The translations under genes and the position numbers were made by a program. DNA of 64,000 nt, taken from assembly GCF_005121165.3 (NCBI RefSeq), contig NZ_CP034413.3:2914001-2978000 (forward strand), given 5' to 3'. How positions within the stretch are numbered: position 1 is the stretch's first letter; each line of letters begins with the position of its first letter. A model generated the notes under the pieces. It ran no database searches. It saw only the letters and a program-made list of their open reading frames with translations, and had not been told where the DNA came from. This document shows positions 43,227 to 52,271 of this stretch, piece after piece. The stretch is from Dysosmobacter welbionis (GTDB lineage: Bacteria; Bacillota; Clostridia; Oscillospirales; Oscillospiraceae).

Positions 43227-43439
43227 TCAGTTCTTGTCCGTTCGCACAGCCTCACATATATCTCCGATGTCACAGTTCAAGTAATCACAAATGCGCAGCA
43301 AAATAGAGAGGGACACTTCTTCCCCCTTATTCAGTTTTGTCCATGTTCCGGCAGACAGCCCTACTTCATGTCGTAGAGAAGCCTTCTTTATGTCGCGTTC
43401 CAGAAGAAGCATCCATAGTTTCTTATAGCTTATGCGCAC
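43227..43439 (-). CDS. Small XRE-type HTH regulator upstream of hsdM
   Basis: A 70-residue Cro-like protein (VRISYKKLWMLLLERDIKKASLRHEV, GLSAGTWTKLNKGEEVSLSILLRICDYLNCDIGDI). Proteins of this form are typical stand-alone regulators of mobile elements. GTG 43439 is preferred because AAAGG lies nine bases upstream and homologues start at this point; ATG 43448 directly abuts the ribosome site. It has its own promoter at 43484-43512 and precedes hsdM by 65 bp, so it may control restriction-modification expression when the element enters a new cell. Confidence 0.82.
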   Translation of the reverse strand: MRISYKKLWMLLLERDIKKASLRHEVGLSAGTWTKLNKGEEVSLSILLRICDYLNCDIGDICEAVRTDKN

Positions 43440-43483
43440 GGCAACCATCCTTTCGCTTGCTTGCATTCAACATCGCTTATAAT

Positions 43484-43512
43484 ATTATACTGGATTTCAT
43501 TCTCAAAAGCAA
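43484..43512 (-). promoter_or_regulatory. Promoter for the HTH gene and probably hsdM
   Basis: On the minus strand TTGCTT (43512-43507) and TATAAT (43489-43484) are 17 bp apart, 45 bp before the HTH start codon. Overlapping palindromic ATAATATTAT (43480-43489) may be an operator. Confidence 0.65.
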
Positions 43513-43570
43513 TTCGTTGATGCAGAAATTAAAGAAAAAGTTTCAATTTCTCGAACCTTCTCTCAAGGAT

Positions 43571-43604
43571 GCAGGGCATCTCCGGTCAACAGGAGATGCC
43601 CTGC
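43571..43604. terminator. Strong hairpin after the relaxase gene
   Basis: GCAGGGCATCTCC and GGAGATGCCCTGC form a 13-bp perfect stem with an 8-nt loop; four T follow on the plus strand. It lies 12 bp downstream of the relaxase stop, between it and the restriction operon promoter. On the minus strand the U-run is poor, so its termination strength there is uncertain. Confidence 0.65.
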
Positions 43605-43615
43605 TTTTGAAAGGA

Positions 43616-44980
43616 CTATTCGCGCTGTGTGCTGCGCAGATGATCACGGTCATGGTCAACAGAAGGAGCGAGAAACGCATCAACATTAGACCTGATCGTC
43701 TCTATTTGCTTTACTTCTTTTTTGAGCTTCGCGCGTTCATCATAGAGCCGTTGCTGCTCTTCAAGAAGTCGCTGCTGTTCCGCTTGCAGTGTCTTCAAGC
43801 TCGGCAGTTTTTCATCGCCCTGCATGGCAAGAAGCGTACTCCGCGCCGCCTCAAAGATCACAAGCTCTGCCTCATGCTTTGCCTTGAACCCCGGCTTGTC
43901 TTTTGCCTTCTGGAAGGCATCATATACAGGCTTGAGCCGCTGGTAGTTGGAGATATTTTTGATGAGCGGCTGGACTTCCCGCAGACGTGCTTCAACGCCT
44001 TTCAGTTCCTTGCCGGTACGGTCATAGGAACCGTGAACATCCTCAACCTTCTTCTCAAGATCGGCGTATTGAAGCAGATTGTTTTCCGTGAGATAGTTGA
44101 GTGTCCGTGCCGCTTCCTTGAGGATAGTGAGCTTTGCTTTATGCTCGTAACCCTTGCTGTCGATAAGCCTGATCCGCTCCTGAATATCTTCGATGAGAGA
44201 GATGCCCTTCGGCGTGGTCTGTCTTTGGCTTCTTCGGGGCGTCCGTCCGGCAATCCGCTCCTTGATGCGTTCCTCGGTGTAGTTCTCTCCGATAGTTTTA
44301 GACCGGGTAAACCGCTCCTGACCTTCAGCACGGAAGGAGATGTATTTGCCAGTCTTGATTTCATATCCGGCTTCCTGCATGAGCCGCAGAAAATCATCGT
44401 AGTCCTTCGCCGTGATGACGAGCCGGTCGATGGTCTGCTTGAGTTTCTGCTTCCAGCTCGTGCCGCGTTTGGCTTCGGTGTACTCCTTGTAGCCCATGCC
44501 TTTGTTCTGAGAGGGAGGAATAACAGAGAGACCGTTTTCCTTACAGAGCCGGTCGCTGACCTCGCGCATATCATAGTAAATCCGCTTATAGCTCTTATAT
44601 GCGTGGTAGTCCACGAAGTCAACCGCATTGAAAATCAGGTGGTTATGAACATGGTCTTTGTCAATGTGAGTGGTCAGCACATACTCATATTTTCCTCCGA
44701 GGATTTCATCTGCAAACTGCTTGCCGATCTCGTGGGCAAGCTCCGGTGTGACCTCTCCGATTTCAAAGGACTGGATCACATGACGGGCTATGATCCTGAC
44801 CGGATTCATCCCTTTTTGCTCGGCTATCTTCCGCGTCCATTCAAATTCCCGCGCTGCGGTCTCGCTGGCACAGCCGTAGGACGAGACCAGCAGCTTCTCG
44901 TCTGTCTTTTCGGGATTCAGAATGTACGCGATTGCCTTGCTCAAAGTTCCTCGGATTGCTTTGATTTTAGTAACTGCCAT
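43616..44980 (-). CDS. MOBP-type relaxase (MobA/VirD2-like)
   Basis: The nicking enzyme that starts DNA transfer at oriT. The 454-residue protein has the relaxase domain in the first 200 residues: SYGCASETAAREFEWTR, ARHVIQSFEIGEVTPELAHEIGKQF, and the metal-binding histidine triad in THIDKDHVHNHLIFN (H105, H112, H114 region). Tyrosines suited for nicking lie in the first 40 residues. The rest is mostly coiled coil (ELKGVEARLREVQPLI, EEQQRLYDERAKLKKEVKQIE). It overlaps mobC by 40 bp. It is the only relaxase visible. Confidence 0.93.
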   Translation of the reverse strand: MAVTKIKAIRGTLSKAIAYILNPEKTDEKLLVSSYGCASETAAREFEWTRKIAEQKGMNPVRIIARHVIQSFEIGEVTPELAHEIGKQFADEILGGKYEYVLTTHIDKDHVHNHLIFNAVDFVDYHAYKSYKRIYYDMREVSDRLCKENGLSVIPPSQNKGMGYKEYTEAKRGTSWKQKLKQTIDRLVITAKDYDDFLRLMQEAGYEIKTGKYISFRAEGQERFTRSKTIGENYTEERIKERIAGRTPRRSQRQTTPKGISLIEDIQERIRLIDSKGYEHKAKLTILKEAARTLNYLTENNLLQYADLEKKVEDVHGSYDRTGKELKGVEARLREVQPLIKNISNYQRLKPVYDAFQKAKDKPGFKAKHEAELVIFEAARSTLLAMQGDEKLPSLKTLQAEQQRLLEEQQRLYDERAKLKKEVKQIETIRSNVDAFLAPSVDHDRDHLRSTQRE

Positions 44981-45270
44981 ACCGCGTCCATCTTTTCTTT
45001 CAGCTCGTCAATATCGTCCTGATAGAATCGTCCCGTCGAGTTGATCCTGCGGCAGACGGTATTGATGTTCACACCGATCTTGTTGATTTCGGCGGCGAGC
45101 TTTTTCTGCTCCGTGTAGTCCACAACGATGATGTAGCCGTCGATCAGCATCTTCCTTGCATACGCACCGAAGTTCTCCGTGCCGATCATTTCCATCTTCT
45201 TTGCAATCGTCCGTTCTTCCTGTGGTGTCAGCCAAATCTTCTTCTGAATGTCTCGTGTTCTTCGTACCAT
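44941..45270 (-). CDS. mobC: MobC-like relaxosome accessory protein
   Basis: A 109-residue protein (MVRRTRDIQKKIWLTPQEERTIAKKM, ENFGAYARKMLIDGYII, INKIGVNINTVCRRINSTG). It resembles MobC proteins, which have ribbon-helix-helix folds and help the relaxase to bind oriT. ATG 45270 is supported by GGAGG eight bases upstream. The upstream 230 bp contain several inverted repeats, as expected for oriT. Confidence 0.9.
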   Translation of the reverse strand: MVRRTRDIQKKIWLTPQEERTIAKKMEMIGTENFGAYARKMLIDGYIIVVDYTEQKKLAAEINKIGVNINTVCRRINSTGRFYQDDIDELKEKMDAVWQLLKSKQSEEL

Positions 45271-45302
45271 GCTGCGCCCTCCGTCGTAAAGATTAGAAGG
45301 GT

Positions 45303-45385
45303 TTGGGACTATCCCAACAAGCAAAAATCTGATGTTAAGGGCAGGGTCTCCTTAACTGATTTTTCTCCGGTGGGTACTCACCGGA
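45303..45385. other. Probable oriT region with three inverted repeats
   Basis: Upstream of mobC lie TTGGGA-cta-TCCCAA (45303-45317), GTTAAGG/CCTTAAC with a 9-nt loop (45334-45356) and TCCGGTG/CACCGGA with a 6-nt loop (45366-45385). Such clusters before mobC-relaxase pairs usually form oriT. The nick site cannot be assigned. A further two-part motif shared with 59,031 lies at 45443-45484, and the 236-bp gap holds no gene. Confidence 0.6.
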
Positions 45386-45442
45386 TTTGCTTGCTAATCT
45401 CCCAAAATCGTATTCCCCGAAGATTCCTCCGTGAAATGTCCC

Positions 45443-45484
45443 TTCACTTTACAACGGACACAAAAAGGGCGTTTGTTGAGTACC
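45443..45484 (-). repeat. Two-part repeated motif, copy 1 (near oriT)
   Basis: On the minus strand GGTACTCAACAAACG, an 11-nt spacer with five T, then TCCGTTGTAAAGTGAA. The same two blocks with the same spacing are found on the plus strand at 59031-59072, where the spacer has five A. Two exact blocks of 15 and 16 bp at equal distance cannot be chance. Confidence 0.8.
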
Positions 45485-45506
45485 GGATTTCAAAAAAGTT
45501 AAAAAA

Positions 45507-46166
45507 TCATTGGATTTCCCATGTGAAAGCCAATGTGTCTGTCACATCAATATCAACCGGCTCAATCTCAGGTGCGGCGCACTTGCTCATCGCCATGAGA
45601 GGCTGAATGCAGTCTTCAACATCGTAGCTTGTTCTGGAAAAAACATTGAGTTCGCCCCAGTTGTAGTCGATGTTGAGCAACTGCCCAAGCGTACTGCCTG
45701 ATGCTTTGCAAAGAATCTCCGCCTTTGCCCTGGCGTTCTCCGTCGCATTGATCAGCAGCTCTTCGCAGACTCTTGCCGGGTTTTTCACGGTGAACGCAAT
45801 GCTGAGTTCTGGTTGCGCCCCACAATCCGCAATCGCAGAAATGACCTTTGCAAGCTGCTTGCTGTCAAAGTCAAAGGCAAGTTTCAAGCGATAGCTGCAA
45901 GCATATCCGGCAAACTCTCGCTTGTAATTTCCTTGCCGATCCTTGACATTCTCGTACCTTGTCTGGACATCAAAGCTCGTGGTTTTCAGGTCTTCCTTGC
46001 GATACCCAACGCGGACTGCGGCACCTTGCAGTCTTTCGATTCTCTCGGCAGCTTCCGACATTGCGCGGTCATAGGTTTCAGATAAGACTTCAATGTTCAG
46101 GGATAGGATGATGTAATCCGGTCTTGTGGAGACATTGCCTGTCCCTTTTACGGTGATTGTTCTCAT
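45507..46166 (-). CDS. SIMPL (DUF541) domain protein
   Basis: A 219-residue protein of the SIMPL family (RTITVKGTGNVSTRPDYIILSLNIE, YRKEDLKTTSFDVQTRYE, YRLKLAFDFDSKQLAKVISAI, ENARAKAEILCKASGSTLGQLLNI). Usual SIMPL proteins are periplasmic or surface proteins, yet no signal peptide is visible, so it is probably cytoplasmic. It overlaps the VWA gene by one base (TAATG). Function in this element is unknown. Confidence 0.85.
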   Translation of the reverse strand: MRTITVKGTGNVSTRPDYIILSLNIEVLSETYDRAMSEAAERIERLQGAAVRVGYRKEDLKTTSFDVQTRYENVKDRQGNYKREFAGYACSYRLKLAFDFDSKQLAKVISAIADCGAQPELSIAFTVKNPARVCEELLINATENARAKAEILCKASGSTLGQLLNIDYNWGELNVFSRTSYDVEDCIQPLMAMSKCAAPEIEPVDIDVTDTLAFTWEIQ

Positions 46167-46822
46167 TACTTTCTCCCGTCCTTTCTGGAATTGAAGTCCT
46201 CATCAATACGTTTTTTCCAATTCGTACCCAGCGGTACGCTGCATCGGACAGCGGAAACCGCTTTGCTCAGAACTTCATAGTTGAGTTGCGTTCCCTCGCG
46301 GTCAGAGTGGTAATTGACCGCTCGATCTGCTCCAATTCCAAAATGCTTTGCCGTCTCAACTGCATCAATGTTTGCACCGAGGAAAAGAAACTCCCAGCCG
46401 TACTTTTCCTTCTGTCGCTCAATCATCTTCTTGACCTTCTCGCTGTCATAACGGCGGCTTGCATTCTCCATGCCATCCGTTGTGATGACGAACAGTGTGT
46501 GTTCAGGGACATCCTCTTTTCTTGCGTACTTATGGACATTCCCAATGTGATGAATCGCTCCGCCGATAGCATCCAGAAGCGCGGTGCAGCCGCGAACGGA
46601 ATAGTCCCTGTCGGTCATCGGCTCCACCTTCTGAACCGGCACACGGTCATGGATAACCTCGCTCACGTTGTCAAAGAGAACGGTAGAGATCAATGCCTCG
46701 CCATTCTCTTTTTTCTGCTTTTCAATCATGGAGTTGAATCCTCCGATGGTGTCTATTTCCAGTCCGCTCATAGAGCCGCTGCGATCAAGGATGAATACGA
46801 TCTCCGTCAAGTTCTTTCTCAT
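46166..46822 (-). CDS. VWA domain protein
   Basis: A 218-residue von Willebrand factor A domain. The metal-ion site is DRSGSMSG (DxSxS) at residues 13-20, with TDGMENASRRYDSEKVKKMIE later. ATG 46822 is chosen because GGAGG lies eight bases upstream. Such small cytoplasmic VWA proteins often accompany chaperone-like or stress systems. Neighbours are SIMPL downstream and YolD/polymerase upstream. Confidence 0.9.
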   Translation of the reverse strand: MRKNLTEIVFILDRSGSMSGLEIDTIGGFNSMIEKQKKENGEALISTVLFDNVSEVIHDRVPVQKVEPMTDRDYSVRGCTALLDAIGGAIHHIGNVHKYARKEDVPEHTLFVITTDGMENASRRYDSEKVKKMIERQKEKYGWEFLFLGANIDAVETAKHFGIGADRAVNYHSDREGTQLNYEVLSKAVSAVRCSVPLGTNWKKRIDEDFNSRKDGRK

Positions 46823-46923
46823 GTTTTGTACCTCCGTATATAAAAATATGACTGCTTGGTGTCTCACCTTACAGTCATATTGTACTTCGGTATTCACTTC
46901 ATTTGGTCGCATGGCAAGCGACA

Positions 46924-47346
46924 TTATTCTAAGGACAAGAACAGCTCTCCGTCAATGCTTAGGATGTCATCCATCGGAATCTTCGTGCCGTCCTGCATGG
47001 TAATCAGGCGCTCAAAGTCATCAACCTTTATGACTGCGCCGGTTGCAGTTACATACGCACCGCCAGCTTTGCGCTCATCAGGTTTGAAGTAGGTTATTTC
47101 AACCTCCGGCTCTTCATCAAGGGCATCCATGAGAAGCTGATACCTCATGTTCAAAGCGGTCAAGGCTCCCTCATCAAGCTCAATCCTTTCGTCGGTCAGA
47201 CGTCCGGTTTCCTTGATTGCAGAATCATAGCCGGTGAGGGCGGCAAAGGGCGCAAACTGCGCTGCACGATCTGACATCGGCATTTGTGGTCGCGTTTTGG
47301 AAACGTGGTGAGGAAGTCCCATGATCTCGTCGTATTTTCCGTTCAC
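46924..47346 (-). CDS. YolD-like family protein
   Basis: A 140-residue protein (MNGKYDEIMGLPHHVSKTRPQM, SDRAAQFAPFAALTGYDSAI). In Bacillus elements YolD proteins are found with Y-family polymerases and are considered counterparts of UmuD. Its start overlaps the polymerase stop by 4 bp, the usual arrangement of this pair. The C-terminal half (VIKVDDFERLITMQDGTKIPMDDI) is a small beta-rich domain. Confidence 0.88.
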   Translation of the reverse strand: MNGKYDEIMGLPHHVSKTRPQMPMSDRAAQFAPFAALTGYDSAIKETGRLTDERIELDEGALTALNMRYQLLMDALDEEPEVEITYFKPDERKAGGAYVTATGAVIKVDDFERLITMQDGTKIPMDDILSIDGELFLSLE

Positions 47347-48851
47347 GCCTTATGCCCTCCAATCTGCGCATTGCGGTCTTTCGCGGTTGCACCTTCTTCA
47401 AGATTCATTGCCTTGAGGATGGCGTTCTTTCCATACTTCTTCTTGATGGCAAGCGTGGCGGCTTGTATCTTCCGCTCACGCTCCAAAGCGGCATCTTCGG
47501 CTTTCTGTTTTTCCTCTTCGGCGGCATAGTCGGTAAAGAGGTCGAGCTGGACTGCACCGTCGTTTTTCTTCGGTACATCAGCTTCCGGCAGGACATGATT
47601 TGCAACAACATACATACGGCGGACAAGCAGATTCTTATCCACGATCCGGTCGAAGAGTTCTGACACAGCACACATTATTTTGCGAGTAGATGATGTGTGA
47701 CCGTCGAGATTGATAGAGCCGTGCGCCTGTTTCGGAATCTGCCTCCCATAATGATCTGTCTCAACCGCGCCGTGATACTTTGCCCGTCGTGCCGGATCGG
47801 TCAGGTTCTCAATGTCGTAGCCGACTGTGAGAACCATTTGGTCGGTGACAAGCCCCTTGTCCACCAAGTCCAGCACAAGCAAATCCGTCATCTCTCGGAC
47901 AACCAGCTTTGCTTTATCCGTCTCGTATGGGCAGTGCAATACCTGACCGGAGCTGATGCTGTTGGAGCTGGGACGGTACGCCTTGATCGCTTCAATGGTC
48001 GTAGGTTCCCAACCCCACGCATGGTCGATGAGCAATTCTGCATTCTTGCCGAACAGCTTGTAAAGCAAGTCCTCGTTTCGCTCTGAACAAAGTGCAACAT
48101 CGCCCATCGTAAACATCCCGTTTTGCTCAAGTTTCTTGGCAATGCCTCGACCTACGCGCCAGAAGTCCGTGAGGGGCTGATGCGTCCAAAGCTCACGCCG
48201 GAACTTCATCTCATCCAGCTCTGCAATGCGGACGCCGTTCTTGTCGGCGGGGATGTGCTTCGCCACAATGTCCATTGCCACTTTGCAGAGGAAAAGATTC
48301 GTGCCGATTCCTGCGGTTGCTGTGATGCCGGTTGTTTCAAGCACATCGAGGATGATCTTCATGGCGAGATCATGTGCTGAGAGCTTGTAGGTGTTCAGGT
48401 AGTCCGTCACGTCCATGAACACCTCGTCGATGGAGTAGACTACGATGTCCTCCGGCGCAATGTACTTGAGATAAACCTGATAGATGCGGGTGCTGTACTC
48501 CATGTAGTACGCCATCCGGGGCGGCGCGATGATGAAGTCAATCGCCAGAGACGGGTTTGCTTGCAGCTCTGAGAAGAAGTGCGATGTGCCGTCCAGCCTG
48601 TGTCCCGGCGCGTCGTGCTGCCGTCCGACATTCGATTCCTTCACGCGCTGCTTGACTTCAAACAGCCGTCCGCGTCCGGAGATACCGTAGCTTTTGAGGG
48701 AGGGTGTAACGGCAAGACAGATGGTCTTGTCCGTCCGACTTTCGTCTGCGACAACAAGGTTTGTGTCCAGAGGATCTAAGCCGCGCTCCCGGCACTCCAC
48801 GGAGGCGTAGAAGGATTTCAGGTCGATTGCGATGTAAGTGAGTTGTTTCAC
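47343..48851 (-). CDS. Y-family DNA polymerase (UmuC/UvrX-like)
   Basis: A 502-residue translesion polymerase. Catalytic motifs are YIAIDLKSFYASVECRERGLDP at the start and VVYSIDEVFMDVTDYL near residue 130; GIGTNLFLCKVAMDI follows in the palm region. The thumb segment VGRGIAKKLEQNGMFTMGDVAL is clear. Mobile elements of Firmicutes often carry this polymerase with YolD as an SOS-type mutagenesis or damage tolerance cassette. No LexA-type operator was confirmed upstream. Confidence 0.93.
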   Translation of the reverse strand: MKQLTYIAIDLKSFYASVECRERGLDPLDTNLVVADESRTDKTICLAVTPSLKSYGISGRGRLFEVKQRVKESNVGRQHDAPGHRLDGTSHFFSELQANPSLAIDFIIAPPRMAYYMEYSTRIYQVYLKYIAPEDIVVYSIDEVFMDVTDYLNTYKLSAHDLAMKIILDVLETTGITATAGIGTNLFLCKVAMDIVAKHIPADKNGVRIAELDEMKFRRELWTHQPLTDFWRVGRGIAKKLEQNGMFTMGDVALCSERNEDLLYKLFGKNAELLIDHAWGWEPTTIEAIKAYRPSSNSISSGQVLHCPYETDKAKLVVREMTDLLVLDLVDKGLVTDQMVLTVGYDIENLTDPARRAKYHGAVETDHYGRQIPKQAHGSINLDGHTSSTRKIMCAVSELFDRIVDKNLLVRRMYVVANHVLPEADVPKKNDGAVQLDLFTDYAAEEEKQKAEDAALERERKIQAATLAIKKKYGKNAILKAMNLEEGATAKDRNAQIGGHKA

Positions 48852-48873
48852 CTTCTTTGCCTCCGCTTTCTTC

Positions 48874-50406
48874 TTAGATCATCCCTAATGACATTTCATT
48901 GGAGCTTTTAATGTTGAATACGATACGCCATTCAATATCACCCTCCACCGGCTCAAAGTGTAGAGAGGAACAAACTGCATGAAGTTTTTCTTTTGAGCTG
49001 CCTCCACACACGATTGCGATTGGACCGTCCGCTCCGCCGATAATGCCAATACAAGCAATATCGTTTCGTGCCTCTGGTGCATAGCGGTCAGAGCATGGCG
49101 CAATTTTCAAAGGTTTGTCCCCCTCAGCGCAATCACAGATTGAAATATCATCGTCTGGTTCAGGAGAAAACGTATAGCTCATGGCGGTAAAATGCGTCGG
49201 ATAAAGCCAGCGGTCAGAACCGAAACGCTTTTCGGAAATTGTCTGCCGCTCCAATTCCTGTACGGTCAATGTGTATTTTTTTCCACTGACCGGATGGAGG
49301 AAAGAAAACGAATCACCGGGAGCGTGTGCCTTGAAATGTGGTCCCGGGACACGACACGACTGCTGCTCCATTGTAAGGGAGAGGGCTTTTATTTCAGGAC
49401 GGCGTTTGCTTGTCCACGGAAAAGCTGCCCGAAAAATCATCCATCCATAGGATGTATCCAAATCATAGTGTTCCAATGCCCACTTTGCTTCCGCTTCATT
49501 GATCACCCCGTCTGGCAAACATGGATTAAAGACCACGGAACAGCCGTGGGAGGTCAGCATTGTTTTCCCGTTCAATTCCAAACGAGGAATAAAGTCAAGG
49601 CAAAGTGGATTGTCTAAATCTATCTGCATTTGCTGCTCCTGCGTGAAGTATTCGCAGGAGTCGTTTTCGGGGTGTAAATCCCATTTAGTTATGAACTTGC
49701 GAATGTCTTCTTCCGGGGTGCGCATACAAAAGTCCATGACGAGTCCCTTGCTGCAAGAATACGCCGCAGGAATAACCCAATGATGCCTCGCCCAGTCAAA
49801 TTGCTTATTCAACCGGATTTCCGTTCCGGCATGGTCTTTTCCCGAATGTCCCCAGAAGTTTCCCTCAAAGTAGACCTTCCACTCAGGCATGGTCGGTTCT
49901 GCTTCTGGGTTCATATCAACATCATAATAGTCCTCGGTGTACTTGATCTTGCTATAATCAAAAGATGCTTGCAGCTTTTTGATGTATACCCACGGCTGTT
50001 CCATAGGCGTCAATTTCATTTTCTCAGCAAGCTCTGATAGCGTTCTTTGCTGATCCTGTGTTGGAGGGTTGTCCTGCAAAAAGGCTTCAAACTGGGCTTT
50101 ATCCCACATCCACGCCTGTTCCAGCGCTGCCGAATCACTGCAAGCAAGGAGCAACCTCAGAAAGTCTTCAAAATCGTTTGCCAGCGGATGAACAAAATCC
50201 GGAGCCGAGTTCATGGGACTGACGGAAAATACCATACCGCCAAAGCCTCGAACAAAGCAGAAGTGGATGCCGTCCACACCCGCCCAGCCAAAAATAGATG
50301 CACCTTTTGGCGTGCAAAAGTATGGGTTGTTATCTTCACGACGCTTCACTCCTACGGAAGAGAGGTCAATACCACTTCGCAAAAATTTCTGAAACACTTT
50401 ATCCAT
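48874..50406 (-). CDS. Unrecognised large cargo protein
   Basis: A 510-residue protein of unknown family. The first 100 residues (PYFCTPKGASIFGWAGVDGIHFCFVRGFGGMVFSV) resemble SUKH/SMI1-type sequences only weakly. The middle is rich in aromatic residues (WARHHWVIPAAYSCSKG). Near the C-terminus IACIGIIGGADGPIAIVCG resembles a short motif also seen in sodium-translocating decarboxylase beta subunits, but no membrane segments are present here, so that link is only local. It lies 22 bp before the polymerase gene. Confidence 0.6.
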   Translation of the reverse strand: MDKVFQKFLRSGIDLSSVGVKRREDNNPYFCTPKGASIFGWAGVDGIHFCFVRGFGGMVFSVSPMNSAPDFVHPLANDFEDFLRLLLACSDSAALEQAWMWDKAQFEAFLQDNPPTQDQQRTLSELAEKMKLTPMEQPWVYIKKLQASFDYSKIKYTEDYYDVDMNPEAEPTMPEWKVYFEGNFWGHSGKDHAGTEIRLNKQFDWARHHWVIPAAYSCSKGLVMDFCMRTPEEDIRKFITKWDLHPENDSCEYFTQEQQMQIDLDNPLCLDFIPRLELNGKTMLTSHGCSVVFNPCLPDGVINEAEAKWALEHYDLDTSYGWMIFRAAFPWTSKRRPEIKALSLTMEQQSCRVPGPHFKAHAPGDSFSFLHPVSGKKYTLTVQELERQTISEKRFGSDRWLYPTHFTAMSYTFSPEPDDDISICDCAEGDKPLKIAPCSDRYAPEARNDIACIGIIGGADGPIAIVCGGSSKEKLHAVCSSLHFEPVEGDIEWRIVFNIKSSNEMSLGMI

Positions 50407-50411
50407 AGACC

Positions 50412-51455
50412 TTATGCTCCTATTAAACTTTGGTCAAAGGCAAACAGAGCCTCGTTGATCTCAAAGACGTTATAGTTCCCATGCTCCACGAAATACTCCA
50501 CAATGATGTCAAACTTGTTGGAGTGGGAGAGTGCAAAGCCCGCCTTCATGAGCATATCCTTCATTTCGGAAAGTGGCAGCTCAAGAGCGATGGCAAAAGC
50601 AATCGCTGTGGGCTTGCTCGGCTTGTAGAGCTTGTCGCTGCGGATCTTCGAGAAGAGCTTCCGGTCAATATTCGCCTTCTTATAGCACTGCGCGTCCGTC
50701 ATGCCGCGTTCGTCAATCTTCCGCAGCAGCATCTCGGAAAAGCTCTCGTCGATCTGTTCCAGTGCATCGTCGAGTGTTGCTGCCTTTTTGGGGGCAGCCG
50801 CCGCAAAGACGGGAGGCATGAGCTGTTCGATTGCCTCTTCACAAACGGATGCCTCGCAAGGCATGGGTTCTTCCATCCGGAAGGCGTTCATCCTGCGCAG
50901 CCGCTCAGAACGAGGATCGGTATGCTCATCCACATAGCGGTCGTCTATGTACGCTGCAATGTCGGCAAACAGCTTGCCGCTGATCTGATAGGCTTTGCGG
51001 TCGAAAATAACGATGTACACCGTCATTTCGTTTTCAAGAAGGAAACTGCTGATGGTGTCAATCGCAACCTTGAGGGCTTGATCCTTTGGATAGCCGAAAA
51101 TGCCGGAGGAAATCAGCGGGAACGCAATCGATTCACATCCGTATTCCTTCGCCAGCATGAGCGATGTCCGATAGCAGGAGATCAGCAGTTCGCGCTCACC
51201 ATGCCGCCCGTCATACCAGCGCGGACCGACTGCGTGAATGACATATTTGCAGGGCAGACGATAGCCCTTCGTGATTTTTGCGCTCCCGGTTTCGCAGCCG
51301 TGGAGCGTTTCACATTCTGCCAGCAGCTCCGGTCCTGCGGCACGATGAATGCAGCCGTCCACACCGCCGCCACCCAGCAGCGACTCGTTGGCAGCGTTGA
51401 CGATGGCGTCCACCTTCATTTTTGTGATGTCATTTCTGACGATTTGAAGCGGCAT
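50412..51455 (-). CDS. Macro domain protein with C-terminal HTH-like region
   Basis: A 347-residue protein. Residues 1-150 are a macro domain ([27 protein letters not shown], then [26 protein letters not shown], and [20 protein letters not shown]), which binds ADP-ribose or removes it from targets. The C-terminal 110 residues ([39 protein letters not shown]) look like an XRE-type DNA-binding fold. ATG 51455 is preferred to TTG 51461 by ribosome-site spacing. The fusion might couple ADP-ribose signals to DNA binding; this is inference. It sits 5 bp upstream of the unknown gene. Confidence 0.88.
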   Translation of the reverse strand: MPLQIVRNDITKMKVDAIVNAANESLLGGGGVDGCIHRAAGPELLAECETLHGCETGSAKITKGYRLPCKYVIHAVGPRWYDGRHGERELLISCYRTSLMLAKEYGCESIAFPLISSGIFGYPKDQALKVAIDTISSFLLENEMTVYIVIFDRKAYQISGKLFADIAAYIDDRYVDEHTDPRSERLRRMNAFRMEEPMPCEASVCEEAIEQLMPPVFAAAAPKKAATLDDALEQIDESFSEMLLRKIDERGMTDAQCYKKANIDRKLFSKIRSDKLYKPSKPTAIAFAIALELPLSEMKDMLMKAGFALSHSNKFDIIVEYFVEHGNYNVFEINEALFAFDQSLIGA

Positions 51456-51475
51456 GATCAAGCCCTCCCATTCGG

Positions 51476-51997
51476 TTACTTCGCGCCGGTCAGCAGTTTG
51501 TCCAGCGGGATTCTTTCCGGGTATTTTCCTTCGGTCAGAATGTCATATAAATACCTGTTATCCAGAATCATATCATCCCGGATAAGCTGCCAGTTTGCCT
51601 TTTTCCTGAAAAACACCTTGAAGATCAGGAAGTTCATAATCGCCCCAATTACCGGCGTGGTCATGCCGAAAGCCTCGGTGTGAGAGAAATGGCATCCTGT
51701 TTTGGTTCTTTTCCCTTCAAAGGTGATGAACGCCGTTTTCTTGTCGCTCCGGAATACAATGCGGAAGTGGTTCTCATCCTGTTCGCATTCCGTAATTGTG
51801 CCGGTCACATCGTAGTCCAGCCCCATGACGATCTCGCGGAAGCGGATCTTGCTTCCTGCGTTATAGTTTCCGTTATAGAGATTGCATTCGATGTGGTAGG
51901 GACTCCATTTCACAAACTCTTCCTCAAAGTTAGCAGTCCATGCCTTTAATTTTTCATAGGAAGCCGGAATCTCTATCTGCTCTGTAAGAACAATCAT
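51476..51997 (-). CDS. SRPBCC superfamily (polyketide cyclase-like) protein
   Basis: A 173-residue protein ([62 protein letters not shown]) that looks like a START/SRPBCC hydrophobic-ligand domain. The ligand is unknown. It lies 20 bp before the macro-domain gene on the same strand. Confidence 0.7.
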   Translation of the reverse strand: MIVLTEQIEIPASYEKLKAWTANFEEEFVKWSPYHIECNLYNGNYNAGSKIRFREIVMGLDYDVTGTITECEQDENHFRIVFRSDKKTAFITFEGKRTKTGCHFSHTEAFGMTTPVIGAIMNFLIFKVFFRKKANWQLIRDDMILDNRYLYDILTEGKYPERIPLDKLLTGAK

Positions 51998-52017
51998 TGT
52001 CAGTTTCTCCTATTCTG

Positions 52018-52227
52018 TCAAAGCGGCATCGGTGTCCGGGCGATCAGAATGACCGCCAGAATCGCACCCACAAATGCCGCAGCCCCTATGACCGCCAACA
52101 ACTTTTTGCTGAGTTTCTTCTTTGCTGCCTTGCCAATCAGCGCAGCGCAAGCCACGCAGACAGCCGCAGCCACAAGTGCAATGCCCAGCGTTTCCCATAG
52201 CCACGAAAGTTCATGTAGTATTTTCAT
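52018..52227 (-). CDS. Small membrane protein
   Basis: A 69-residue protein with two membrane segments (LGIALVAAAVCVACAALIG and LLAVIGAAAFVGAILAVILIA) separated by the basic turn KAAKKKLSKK. AGGAG is 11 bases before the ATG. No family is recognised. Confidence 0.55.
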   Translation of the reverse strand: MKILHELSWLWETLGIALVAAAVCVACAALIGKAAKKKLSKKLLAVIGAAAFVGAILAVILIARTPMPL

Positions 52228-52271
52228 GCGATCATCATCTCCTGTTCGTTAAACTGGAATTTATAGTCCTC

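Noticed and set aside
48874-50406. Sodium-translocating decarboxylase beta subunit based on GIIGGADGP
   Set aside because: The protein has no membrane segments and the match is limited to about ten residues.
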